A stretch of 64,000 nucleotides of DNA from Photobacterium proteolyticum (GTDB lineage: Bacteria; Pseudomonadota; Gammaproteobacteria; Enterobacterales; Vibrionaceae): contig NZ_MJIL01000090.1 in NCBI RefSeq assembly GCF_001939735.1, forward strand, positions 124,001 to 188,000. The letters run 5' to 3'. Positions 9,558-17,882 of the stretch are shown piece after piece. The notes beneath the pieces were generated by a model. That model made no database searches, was not told the origin of the DNA, and was given only the letters and a program-made list of their open reading frames with translations. The translations under genes and the position numbers were made by a program. Position 1 is the stretch's first letter; the number at the start of each line of letters is the position of its first letter.

Positions 9558-10745
9558 ATGAAGCTAATTATTAAGCTATTGTGTGGAATAATTGTAGGTA
9601 TATTATTAGGGATGGTTGCACCCGATCTAATAATAAGAGGGTTGATAACGGCAAAGGTATTTATAAGTCAGTTAATTAAATTTACTATACCTTTACTAAT
9701 TCTATTTTATGTTACGAGCGGTATTGCAAATTTACCTAGAAACTCAGGAAAGCTGCTGGGAAAAACCGTTGGTCTGGCTTATTTGTCTACCTTAGGGGCC
9801 GGTCTTTTTGCCTTCACTGTCGCTGAGAACTTATTTCCGGCTTTGTTAAGCGGCGCTGGTGATATGCCTGAGGTGAAAACCGTTCTGGCACCATTTATTG
9901 AACTTAAAATACCACCGTTGATGAATATCATGACGGCATTGACGATTGCCTTTATGTTCGGGCTGGGGATATCGAGCACAGGTGCCGATCAGCTGAAAAG
10001 AATGAGTGATCAGGGCCGCGATATCATTGAGCTGTTTCTGAATAAAGTGATCATTCCGGCATTGCCATTTTATATTGCAGGTGTTTTTGCGGATATGACG
10101 GTCAAAGGGACGGTATTTGCCACATTGCACACGTTTAGCCTGGTATTGCTGGCTGTTATCGCGATGCACTGGTTCTGGCTAGCTGTTCAGTTTATTACTG
10201 CAGGTGCAGTCATGCAGCAATCCCCATTGACGTTGTTGCGTACCATGATGCCTGCCTACCTAACTGCGATTGGTACTATGTCTTCAGCGGCGACCATTCC
10301 GGTTACTCTGCAGCAGACCAAGCGAAATGGTGTGTCTAACACTATTGCCAATTTTGTTGTGCCATTGTGTGCCAATATCCACATGTCTGGTTCGGTGATC
10401 AGTATCGCTAGCGTTGCAGTGGCGGTCATCATTATGACTGGCGCTGGTGCAGTACCGAGCTTGATTGAAGCTTTGCCATTTATCGCCATGCTGGGCGTTA
10501 CTATGGTGGCAGCACCTGGCGCGCCGGGTGGTGCAGTCATGGCCTCTGTTGGTTTGTTAGGGTCGATGCTTGGGTTTACCGAAGAGATGATTGCCCTGCA
10601 AATTGTACTGCATCTGGCGCAAGACAGCTTTGGTACCGCTTGTAACGTCACCGGCGACGGTGTTATTGCTCTGATGATAGATAAGCTTTCCGATAAGCAG
10701 GAAGAAGAGCAGGAAGACTTGGTTCCTGTCGAAGACGCAATCTAA
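9558..10745 (+). CDS. DAACS-family dicarboxylate/amino acid:cation symporter (copy 1)
   Basis: 395 residues with about eight membrane helices plus the re-entrant loops of the GltPh/DctA fold. Family motifs are present in modified form: SSAATIPVTLQQTKRNG for the serine-rich hairpin 1 tip, NFVVPLCANIHMSG in helix 7, and QDSFGTACNVTGDG in helix 8. It should import a dicarboxylate or acidic amino acid with Na+ or H+. It is strongly similar over its whole length to the protein at 51605-52792. It lies divergent from a LysR gene. An AGG about 10 nt upstream supports the ATG at 9558. Confidence 0.87.
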   Translation: MKLIIKLLCGIIVGILLGMVAPDLIIRGLITAKVFISQLIKFTIPLLILFYVTSGIANLPRNSGKLLGKTVGLAYLSTLGAGLFAFTVAENLFPALLSGAGDMPEVKTVLAPFIELKIPPLMNIMTALTIAFMFGLGISSTGADQLKRMSDQGRDIIELFLNKVIIPALPFYIAGVFADMTVKGTVFATLHTFSLVLLAVIAMHWFWLAVQFITAGAVMQQSPLTLLRTMMPAYLTAIGTMSSAATIPVTLQQTKRNGVSNTIANFVVPLCANIHMSGSVISIASVAVAVIIMTGAGAVPSLIEALPFIAMLGVTMVAAPGAPGGAVMASVGLLGSMLGFTEEMIALQIVLHLAQDSFGTACNVTGDGVIALMIDKLSDKQEEEQEDLVPVEDAI

Positions 10746-10835
10746 ATTATTCAAATGATAAGCTAAATATAGCTGAAGGCAGGGACGCCTTCGATTCCTC
10801 CCCTTCGTTTGAGCTCTATTCAAACTCAGTATGGT

Positions 10836-11774
10836 TTATTGGCTGGCCTTAAAGACTTTCGTATCCGGATAGAAGGCATACCATGCAAACCAGTACAGCA
10901 TGGTTGAGCTTAGCTGCTGACCGGTTGAGTCGCTGATCCAAGCCGATTGATTTTGGCTATCCCAATGAATCGTTAACAGTTTTCCTTCGAATTGATAATT
11001 GAACTTCTCTTGATCATGCTTCCGTAGTTCAGAAAACGGGAAGGCGATATTTTGCTTGTTGCCTTTATATCCCAATACGGTTTCTTTTACCGCATAAGTT
11101 GATGGTGCCTGATTGGCGACCGGAAAATACAGGCGCGGTGTGCGGCTATAACCGGCATAGGGATCCTGAGAATAGCTGCGGTAAAAGCCAGTCTTCGTCG
11201 AGAGGACTTTGGTGTTGGGATGATCCTCTAACCATTGCTTCCAGCGGGTCAGTTTCAGCGGATATTGTGTCAGGGAGGTGCCGGAGGCACCACCGCTTAT
11301 CGCCTTGCCATGAATTTGCGACCAGAGCGATTCAGTCTGGTGATCATACATAAGGACATCTGAGTTATAGAGCAGTCCAGAAACACCAAAAGTAAGTGTT
11401 TGCTTACCGGGTTTGGCAAGAAAAGCCATCCCCGAGCCACACAGCGGGCAGTAGCTAATAACAAAGTGGCGGCCGTCAATGCTATCGTTGACAACTTCAT
11501 GCCAGTTAAGAATTTTGATCGGATAGGCTCTGCTTTCGCCGTTCATCGTTAGGCCAAGCACGGTATCGTGCCCTTTGAGGAAATGCGCTTTGCTGGCACT
11601 AACAAAGTTCGGCTTGAGAATCGCGGGTATGCCGTCTTTACCCGGTCCGCCAGAAAGGATTTGTTCGACAGGTACCGTAAGGCGATCAAGAGTAAAGCCG
11701 TTAAGCGATGCGGCATGCATACTTAACGGCAGAGTGAAGATAAGTCCGTAGAAAAGAGTTAACAACAGCTTCAT
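10836..11774 (-). CDS. DUF3179 domain protein, exported
   Basis: About 312 residues from the ATG at 11774, preceded by a strong GGGGG-type ribosome binding site; an in-frame ATG 42 nt further upstream lacks one. The N-terminus is a signal peptide (MKLLLTLFYGLIFTLPLSMH then AA). The body matches DUF3179, with SRAYPIKILNWHEVVND, the cysteine pair SYCPLCGSGMAF and the late HWDSQNQSAW. The function of this family is not established; the CPLCG pair suggests metal or disulfide chemistry in the periplasm. It is convergent with the DAACS gene, separated by a weak hairpin at 10775-10792. Confidence 0.8.
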   Translation of the reverse strand: MKLLLTLFYGLIFTLPLSMHAASLNGFTLDRLTVPVEQILSGGPGKDGIPAILKPNFVSASKAHFLKGHDTVLGLTMNGESRAYPIKILNWHEVVNDSIDGRHFVISYCPLCGSGMAFLAKPGKQTLTFGVSGLLYNSDVLMYDHQTESLWSQIHGKAISGGASGTSLTQYPLKLTRWKQWLEDHPNTKVLSTKTGFYRSYSQDPYAGYSRTPRLYFPVANQAPSTYAVKETVLGYKGNKQNIAFPFSELRKHDQEKFNYQFEGKLLTIHWDSQNQSAWISDSTGQQLSSTMLYWFAWYAFYPDTKVFKASQ

Positions 11775-11856
11775 TATTCCCCCTATTGCGCTTCTTAAAT
11801 ATAGACCGAGGCTCAATAGGGATCTTTCAGTTTACTGTTAGATAATTTCCTGAACA

Positions 11857-12648
11857 TCACTTTGCATTGGAATAAAACCGCTGTCGGTATTGTTCAGGTG
11901 TGCATTGTGCGTGTCGCTTAAACAGCGTAATAAACGGGGATGCCTGATGATAGCCCAAGGTGAAAGCTATCTCTTTGACAGAAAGCCCTTTGCGCAATAG
12001 ATGGAGCGAGTAGATAAACTTCCGGCGCTGGCGCCATTCGGTGAAGCTCATTCCCAATTTGTCTTGGCAATGTCTGGCCAGCGTCCGCTCTGTGGTATGC
12101 AATTGAGCTGCCCAGTCTTTGATCGTTTTCGTTGTGGTAGGATCTTCATCAAGTTCCTGCAGGATCGGTTTTAAGAGTTTGTCATCGCTACTGGGCAGGA
12201 ACTGATCGTGTTCCTTGGCTTTTAAGACCTGATCCAGCAACACTTTCACTAAACGTAAATCTTGTTCTGATTCCGGTACGGTAATACACCGTTGTTTTAA
12301 GTCTCCGACAATGGCTTCCATGATCGGACTGACTTCGAGTAGGCAGGCATAGCGGGGAAGTGCATCGGCCAGCGTTGATTCGATATTCATAGAGCAGTAG
12401 TTCAAACTACGCCGCATAAAACTTTCGTGCTCAATACCGGCGGGTACCCATACCGCATATTGAGAAGGTGAGAGAAAGCGCTTTTCGTCGGTAGTTAGCT
12501 CTAAAATCCCGCCATTAATCAGCTGAAGCTGCCCCCACGGGTGGCTGTGGCGTGGTGTCGTGGTATTGGGAAGAAAGACTTCGTGGCCAAAGAAAATCTC
12601 CCCCGGAGGGTTATTGTTATCAAAGAGTGGTTGGTAGATTTTCTTCAT
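11857..12648 (-). CDS. AraC-family regulator with N-terminal cupin domain
   Basis: 263 residues. Residues about 15-95 form a cupin (PRHSHPWGQLQLINGG and YAVWVPAGIEHE), the ligand-sensing part of many AraC proteins. Residues about 165-260 carry two helix-turn-helix motifs, the second being VKEIAFTLGYHQASPFITLF, followed by the AraC signature end CTPEQYRQRF. A cytoplasmic transcription factor. Possible targets are itself or the DUF3179 gene just downstream on the same strand; there is no direct evidence for either. Confidence 0.88.
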   Translation of the reverse strand: MKKIYQPLFDNNNPPGEIFFGHEVFLPNTTTPRHSHPWGQLQLINGGILELTTDEKRFLSPSQYAVWVPAGIEHESFMRRSLNYCSMNIESTLADALPRYACLLEVSPIMEAIVGDLKQRCITVPESEQDLRLVKVLLDQVLKAKEHDQFLPSSDDKLLKPILQELDEDPTTTKTIKDWAAQLHTTERTLARHCQDKLGMSFTEWRQRRKFIYSLHLLRKGLSVKEIAFTLGYHQASPFITLFKRHAQCTPEQYRQRFYSNAK

Positions 12649-12695
12649 TGTAAAGGAATGTCTATCTCTGGAGGTTTCTATATACTGCTCGTTGT

Positions 12696-12761
12696 TATAC
12701 CCAAACGATCTTAAGATGCAGGATTCAAAGCGAAACGAGTAACTGAGGTTGCTTGGGTATA
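12696..12761. repeat. Palindromic intergenic repeat, left copy
   Basis: TATACCCAA at 12696-12704 pairs with TTGGGTATA at 12753-12761. The interior contains TTAAGATGCAG. The related copy at 47492-47542 has the same outer arms and the reverse complement of AAGATGCAG in its loop, so the two copies are in opposite orientation. Short palindromes of this kind are scattered in Vibrionaceae genomes. The copies bracket the T6SS region. Confidence 0.7.
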
Positions 12762-12797
12762 CGTTAATTATCTACTCAAGGCTTGGCAAGACATAAA

Positions 12798-13184
12798 ATG
12801 ACATTCATTATTCGCCTGATCCACAAGCATTGGCTCGCGATTACGCTTTTTCTATTAGCCGTTATTACTTATCTTTCCCTTACGCCTTTGGTGAGTTTAC
12901 CGGGCGTACCGGGCACAGACAAAACCCACCATTTTATTGCCTATGCGGCACTGGTTTTTGCCGTTGCCTTAAGAAAGCCGAAGCGCTGGCCAGTGATTAG
13001 TTTGTTTTTGTTTGGCTGGAGCGGTGGGATTGAAATTCTGCAGCCCTATGTCAATCGCTATGGTGAGTGGCTGGATCTGGCCGCTAATGGTGGAGGCTTA
13101 ATCTGCGGAGTGATCTTGGCAACATTGGTTAGCTGGCTGTTTCCGCAAGCTGTAGATGTAAAATGTCGACCTAAAGTTGGTTAG
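12798..13184 (+). CDS. VanZ-like small membrane protein
   Basis: About 128 residues from the ATG at 12798; a TTG at 12783 is in frame but crowds the only AAGG. It has four hydrophobic segments and the VanZ-type signatures VPGTDKTHHFIAYAALVFA and SGGIEILQPYVNRYGEWLD, including the acidic and histidine residues conserved in that family. VanZ-like proteins are integral membrane proteins of unknown biochemical role. The gene is followed by a hairpin-forming stretch (13204-13234) that may terminate it. Confidence 0.7.
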   Translation: MTFIIRLIHKHWLAITLFLLAVITYLSLTPLVSLPGVPGTDKTHHFIAYAALVFAVALRKPKRWPVISLFLFGWSGGIEILQPYVNRYGEWLDLAANGGGLICGVILATLVSWLFPQAVDVKCRPKVG

Positions 13185-13199
13185 CTTTTCGAGAGTTGA

Positions 13200-13432
13200 T
13201 TAAATGGCGAGGGATGTTGCCATACCATCGCCATCTATTATCAAGTCCGTCTGTTTTTTGATAAAGTATAGGTTCTCATCACTCTGTGGCGGCGATCGTA
13301 GACAATCGATGAGCGATGGCGTTCACTGTCTTTTTCTCCATCAACAGATACAGGCTTCCTGAATCGCCGTTTTAACTCCGAAGTTGAGCGTAGATGTAGC
13401 TTCATCGAGAATCAGGATCTGGCTTATACTCT
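13200..13432 (-). pseudogene. Degraded 3' fragment of an ABC exporter gene
   Basis: Minus-strand translation of 13289-13422 gives the Walker B region QILILDEATSTLNFGVKTAI, then after a one-base deletion LLMEKKTVNAIAHRLSTIAA. This matches the intact exporter at 45627-45758 (ILILDEATSALDSEVEAAIQ and LMEGKTVIAIAHRLSTIAA) codon for codon. Stops follow and the 5' part of the gene is gone. The region 13200-13280 may include a deleted remnant of the C-terminus; its hairpin holds ATGTTGCCAT, also found in the hairpin just beyond the intact gene (45415-45445). The fragment has the same orientation as the intact gene and marks the left edge of the T6SS region. Confidence 0.8.
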
Positions 13433-13497
13433 ACGATTAGTTTGTTGGTAATTGACGGCTGGATGAAATCAGTTTGCAGCATTTACGGAAAGTCCTA

Positions 13498-14163
13498 CTA
13501 GATACATTCTATTATGGACATTGCTTTTTTCCCTTTGATGCTTGTAATCGGTATACCTTGTACTTGGCAAGAACTATCTGCGGCCGATTTTAAGTAATTC
13601 TGGAATGCCTTTTTAGTGGCGCCATGCATTTCACCAACATTGGGATCATAAAAAATTATGTTATTGGTTCCGAGGTAAATTGCTGCAATGGCATGACTGC
13701 CACTCGACATATAATACATCCTACCAGGCTTCATAACTGAACAAGCGTTATTGAACGGGTAGAGGCTTGAATCGTTATTACCACTTGGTGAGCATATGCC
13801 ATCTAATGCTTTGACTAACGTATTTTGTTGATAATGAGACCTTTCTATATCATCTTTAATCGCTTCTAAGTGCTGGCGTTCTCCTGCTGCCAAGGTAAAC
13901 ACATCAGTACGTGCAGTATCTAGATTTAGTATTAAATCTCGCCCTTGTTTTTGGGCCTTCATCCATTCGATAGCCAGACCGGCACAAAGCCCCTTCCAGA
14001 AGTCCGGATCAAAACCATTTGGTCCCATTGCCCCCCAAAGTATAGAGTGTTGAGAAGCGTATCGGACCTTGGCATTACAGCTTTTTGCCGCGTTAGAAAA
14101 TGCAATTTTATATAAATAAACCGCTTTTTCAATAAGTTGCCGATTTTTTGCTGTGTCTTTCAT
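13498..14163 (-). CDS. Putative T6SS effector, YopT/C58-type cysteine protease
   Basis: 221 residues, no signal peptide and no membrane segment. A papain-like triad can be laid out as in peptidase family C58: Cys60 in WKGLCAGLAIEWMK, His157 in MSSGSHAIAAIYLG and Asp173 in IIFYDPNVGEM. The His-Asp spacing of 16 is the same as in YopT (H258-D274), and the SGSHAI and DPN contexts are typical of the family. It is the last gene of a vgrG - DUF6931 - PAAR - effector series, 97 nt after the PAAR gene, the usual place for a T6SS cargo. No candidate immunity gene follows; only the ABC gene fragment does. A role as an injected protease is inference from motif and position. Its codon use is more AT-rich than its neighbours. 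Confidence 0.65.
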   Translation of the reverse strand: MKDTAKNRQLIEKAVYLYKIAFSNAAKSCNAKVRYASQHSILWGAMGPNGFDPDFWKGLCAGLAIEWMKAQKQGRDLILNLDTARTDVFTLAAGERQHLEAIKDDIERSHYQQNTLVKALDGICSPSGNNDSSLYPFNNACSVMKPGRMYYMSSGSHAIAAIYLGTNNIIFYDPNVGEMHGATKKAFQNYLKSAADSSCQVQGIPITSIKGKKAMSIIECI

Positions 14164-14260
14164 AATTACTTAATGTCCCTGTCTTGTCTGATGTTTATTA
14201 TGATGAAGTGTTATTTATTAAATTTGATATCATCGATTTTCTAACTAACGGTATTGAGAT

Positions 14261-14557
14261 TTAGCCACCGATCAACACGGTTGGCATTCCCATTACAATG
14301 GTTCCACCATGCGCTGTGGTATCTCCCATACGAGCTGCAGGCTTACTGTTTACCAGTACGGTAGCGCTGCCTTTCACCACACTGTCTGGTGGGCCGACGC
14401 AGACACATATCTGCCCCAATGTTGCCGCAGGCATATTTCCGATTAATACTGTTGTTGGCAGTGGGAGAAGTGGCCCACCAACATGCGGGATTGGAACAAC
14501 GGCCGGGGTTTGCATCGGACAGACATGCATATCGGTAGCCCTTGCTGCTGGTAACAT
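14261..14557 (-). CDS. PAAR-domain spike tip protein
   Basis: 98 residues, essentially one PAAR domain. It opens with LPAARATDMHVCPMQTPAVV and repeats the metal-binding His/Cys pattern (H11, C13, later C53 and H81 in GDTTAHGGTIVMG). PAAR proteins cap the VgrG spike and bind zinc; without an extension this one would attach its effector non-covalently. It starts 2 nt after the DUF6931-like gene ends, so translation is probably coupled. Confidence 0.9.
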   Translation of the reverse strand: MLPAARATDMHVCPMQTPAVVPIPHVGGPLLPLPTTVLIGNMPAATLGQICVCVGPPDSVVKGSATVLVNSKPAARMGDTTAHGGTIVMGMPTVLIGG

Positions 14558-14559
14558 GA

Positions 14560-15129
14560 TTACCCTCCTATTTGACCATTACCGCCTTGCGCGATATGTA
14601 AACCGATTTTGAAATACTGTGTATAACGAGATTTAGCAGCAAGGCCATCAGGCAAGACCGCGCATAGATTTACCGCGCCAGCTACTGCGTGGGAGTATAA
14701 ATATTCCGGTGGCGGTACAACTGGTTCTCCCGCTGCAATCATACTACCGCCACTCCAGAAAGCAGCCTGGGCTACCCAGCCAGCGCCCGTCTGTAACTGA
14801 GCCTGCTCTGCCATTTGCTCAGCAAACCGCCGCGATGTTTCATCTGGCGAATGAACCCAGGCTTTTGCTGCCCGGATCGCGTTGGTTTCTTCCGGGCTCC
14901 AGTCATTTCGCTGATCGGCACAGCAGCATGCCCACCAGATTGCTTCCCTTACGGGTAGCGCATGGGCGATAAAGATGGCAGTATCGCTAAAAAACTCGGC
15001 TTCTATAGCGGCATCAATCAGGGATGCCGGCTCATTATATTGTTCTGCCAGCTCAAGGATCTCGTCGCTTGCTTCGTAGCTGGATAAAATATCCTTGGCT
15101 GATAGGTGTGGGATCTTTAAGTAAGTCAT
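14560..15129 (-). CDS. T6SS-associated DUF6931-like protein, putative adaptor
   Basis: 189 residues, predicted soluble and mainly helical. HALPVREAIWWACCCADQ, AWVHSPDETSRRFAEQMAEQ, AAFWSGGSM and PPEYLYSHAVAGAVNLCAV resemble what I know as DUF6931, found beside vgrG and PAAR genes. Its start overlaps the vgrG stop (TGATG), and the PAAR gene follows after 2 nt, so all are one translational unit. Proteins in this slot often help load the PAAR or its cargo onto VgrG; that is inference. The family name is from memory. Confidence 0.65.
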   Translation of the reverse strand: MTYLKIPHLSAKDILSSYEASDEILELAEQYNEPASLIDAAIEAEFFSDTAIFIAHALPVREAIWWACCCADQRNDWSPEETNAIRAAKAWVHSPDETSRRFAEQMAEQAQLQTGAGWVAQAAFWSGGSMIAAGEPVVPPPEYLYSHAVAGAVNLCAVLPDGLAAKSRYTQYFKIGLHIAQGGNGQIGG

Positions 15130-17135
15130 CAGTTAACCTTCGCTATTGCACCCTGGATCTGAACCATCGCACCCGCTTTTACTTGTGTCATTGCGCTGCC
15201 GTTTACTTCAACCAGCGCTCCCTTGACATCGGTTTTCGCCTGACTCTGGATGGTAACCATGGCGGCTTTTACTTCTGCTTTCGCCTGCCCTTTTATTGAA
15301 ATCTGCGCACCTGAAATCTTAATTCCGCTTTGGCTAAGTTCAATTGAGGTACTGCCTACGGAGAGTGTGATTTTTGTCTTGCCTTTGAGGGCGATGCTCT
15401 GGCCATCAATGAGGACCTTGGATGAGGCGCTTATTTCTGCATTTTTACCGGCTTTGCTACTGATGGTGGCATCAGATTGTAATGATAGGTCTTTTTTAGC
15501 GCTGGCCGTGAACTGATCTTCTGTATCAAGGCTCATGGCTTCTTTGCTTTTCCAGCCGACAGTTTTCTCAGCTTCTAGGCTCGCAAGCCCCTTGATAGTA
15601 TGTTTGAGGTCATTTTTGACATTGATATTGAAATCTTTTTCGGCCTGAAGGAAGATTTCCTCCTTGTCTTTTTTGTCCTCAAACCTGAGTTCATTAGCAG
15701 TGTTACTGCTGCCATTGGGCGTGGTTCTTGTTTTGATCCCGCTTTGGGTGGCAGCATTATATGGCGGTTTGTTTTTTCCATTATATATTGACCCGGAGAT
15801 CACTGGGCGGTCCGGGTCGCCATCAATAAAGCTTACAAGTACTTCGTCACCAATACGAGGAATGAATTGGACGCCAAAGCCATTACTGGCAGTGGGTTGG
15901 GCAACAGGGATCCAGCATGAGCTGTTTTCATCTTTTTTGCCGTCTTTGTCCCAATGAAAGTGTACCTTGACCCGTCCGATTTTGTCTTGGTTGACTTCTT
16001 CTCCGCTCGGACCGCTCACTTCCCCGCTCTGGATACTATGTATACGCGGTTTATCAATAAGAACTGGTCGCCAAGTTAAGCTTGCCGGAATACATTTGAA
16101 GCTATTCTGATACTCGGTATGGGAGCCAGACTCACTGGCCTCAAAGACGTGCTCTGCCTGGGTGATGACATACTCTTGGTTGAATAGGGCCTCGGTATGG
16201 TCGGTAAGAGTAAAACGCATACCGGCACCGAGTGACGGGATTGCGGAGGTTGCATACACGGTTACTTTCTGGCAATCGCGGCTCTCCATCTGCCTTTTGG
16301 CAGCATCTCGAATGGCACTTTTGGTGGCATTACCCTGACCAAAAAAGTACTCGCTGAGGGCGTTGTTTTTGGCTGGTATAGTGGTGTTTCTCTCTCCACT
16401 GATTAAGCATTCTGCCAGCTCTTCACTATGGTCGGCCAAAGATAATTTACCGGTGCCAAGTTGGTTCCGGTAGTGCCAATGGCTGATCGACATTGTTTTC
16501 TCATTAGCCTGAATAACAAAAGGAATCTCACTGTTTTCAGCTTTAGTAAAATCTTGGTTATTGTCCGCGATGACCACGGTAGGCTGTCGTCCGCTATGAT
16601 CGCAATGGTAGTGCCAACCCTCGGAAGCCAACAGACGTTTAATAAAGATCAAATCACTTTCATTGTATTGAATGCAATAGTTATGTTTGACGCCTGCTCC
16701 ACGAGGTGAGAGTTTGAAGTAGCTTTTCATACCGGAATCGGACAAGACCTTTTCTATGATTTGTTTTGTGGTCATGTCCTGAAAACTACGACTGGTTGTT
16801 CGATAGGCAAAGATAGAAAGCGGATCTATCGCTTCGACACGATAAGTATAAAGCTGTTTGTTGAGACTAAATTCAAGGTGTTCTAATGATGAGATAATGG
16901 CATAGAAAGCTCGGGCTTTTTTTCTATGTCCTTCGACACCGGGCAAGTATTGAATATCCAGAACTTTACCAAGGGCTTTTTCAGATAATTTTTCTTTTGA
17001 AATAATAGTTGCAGTGAAATTTGAACTATCGGAGATCTGTTCTGTTATCGTTAAGTGGGTAACGATGTACGGCCCCTTGCCATCCAACTTTGCAAGAATA
17101 GGGCGCTGTTCTTCATTATAATTGGGGGCTGACAT
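15129..17135 (-). CDS. vgrG: T6SS spike protein VgrG (TssI)
   Basis: 668 residues. Residues about 1-370 are the gp27-like base, about 385-470 the gp5-like OB domain (DKIGRVKVHFHWDKDGK, GVQFIPRIGDEVLVSFIDGD, DPDRPVISGSIYNGKN), and from about 510 the triple beta-helix, ending in short repeats such as KAEVKAAMVTIQSQAKTDVK. There is no extra C-terminal effector domain, so the spike is structural. It leads the minus-strand operon vgrG - DUF6931-like - PAAR - protease and is divergent from tssA across a 747-bp AT-rich gap. Confidence 0.95.
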   Translation of the reverse strand: MSAPNYNEEQRPILAKLDGKGPYIVTHLTITEQISDSSNFTATIISKEKLSEKALGKVLDIQYLPGVEGHRKKARAFYAIISSLEHLEFSLNKQLYTYRVEAIDPLSIFAYRTTSRSFQDMTTKQIIEKVLSDSGMKSYFKLSPRGAGVKHNYCIQYNESDLIFIKRLLASEGWHYHCDHSGRQPTVVIADNNQDFTKAENSEIPFVIQANEKTMSISHWHYRNQLGTGKLSLADHSEELAECLISGERNTTIPAKNNALSEYFFGQGNATKSAIRDAAKRQMESRDCQKVTVYATSAIPSLGAGMRFTLTDHTEALFNQEYVITQAEHVFEASESGSHTEYQNSFKCIPASLTWRPVLIDKPRIHSIQSGEVSGPSGEEVNQDKIGRVKVHFHWDKDGKKDENSSCWIPVAQPTASNGFGVQFIPRIGDEVLVSFIDGDPDRPVISGSIYNGKNKPPYNAATQSGIKTRTTPNGSSNTANELRFEDKKDKEEIFLQAEKDFNINVKNDLKHTIKGLASLEAEKTVGWKSKEAMSLDTEDQFTASAKKDLSLQSDATISSKAGKNAEISASSKVLIDGQSIALKGKTKITLSVGSTSIELSQSGIKISGAQISIKGQAKAEVKAAMVTIQSQAKTDVKGALVEVNGSAMTQVKAGAMVQIQGAIAKVN

Positions 17136-17701
17136 GTCGTGACTCTCTTATTGTTCTGCAAAGATTATTAAAGACTCAAAAAGTGAAAGCATGTTGAGTT
17201 GAAATCAAGCCAAATGTTATCGCTATGTTAAATTTGGTTCTTTTTTAGCTAGTAATTAGGATGCATTAACAAATTTGGTTTTTATTTATAAATTACTAAA
17301 GGTGTTAAGTATAATTATATATTAAATGTACCTTTTAAACAGCTCAGATGAGTTTGTTCAATTAGTCTGAGAAAACTTAATATTATGAGTATAATTTCAA
17401 TTTACGTATAAAGATGCAAGTATATTGCAACTTTTTGTGTCTAGTTAAGAATACTCACCTTCATCAATTTTATCATTGTAAAAAAATAGCATTTTAAAAA
17501 CAACCTTAGGTTGAAATCGATTGCATTGGCCATGCAAGCCTTATTGCATACCTCTTTAGTGGTATTCGTGGCTTTATTTTATTGTCACATATCTCGAAAT
17601 TAAGAAGTTCATTGTTCGTTTTAACTTTGTCTAGCATTCCATACAAAATTCATGTGTGGTCTGATGAGGAAAAAAATATTGTTAAATTACATAATCAGCT
17701 G

Positions 17702-17720
17702 ATAGGATTCAAAATCCTAT
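17702..17720. other. Short perfect palindrome in the vgrG/tssA divergent gap
   Basis: ATAGGATT - CAA - AATCCTAT, an 8-bp perfect stem about 160 bp upstream of tssA. The 747-bp gap 17136-17882 is strongly AT-rich and must hold promoters for both T6SS operons. I could not find a good sigma-54 element (TGGCAC-N5-TTGC) on either strand. This palindrome is the only clear symmetric element; it may be an operator. Confidence 0.35.
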
Positions 17721-17882
17721 ATTAGGTACCATTAATGATTATAAAGAGATGAGCAACATGTCTCATTGCTATGTATGGTTTTTTAAATATAAGTACGTGT
17801 GCATGCAACCTGTTTTCTATTAGTCGGCTGTTGTAATGAACATTATTAATAGAGCTTGTTTAGTAATTACTAATAAATATAA

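Noticed and set aside
10775..10792. Hairpin between the DAACS copy 1 and DUF3179 genes as a terminator
   Set aside because: Only a 6-bp stem with no adjacent T run; too weak to list as a feature.
17520..17550. TTGGCCATGCAAGCC...TTGCA as a sigma-54 promoter
   Set aside because: The spacing between the GG and GC elements does not fit the fixed 10-nt requirement.
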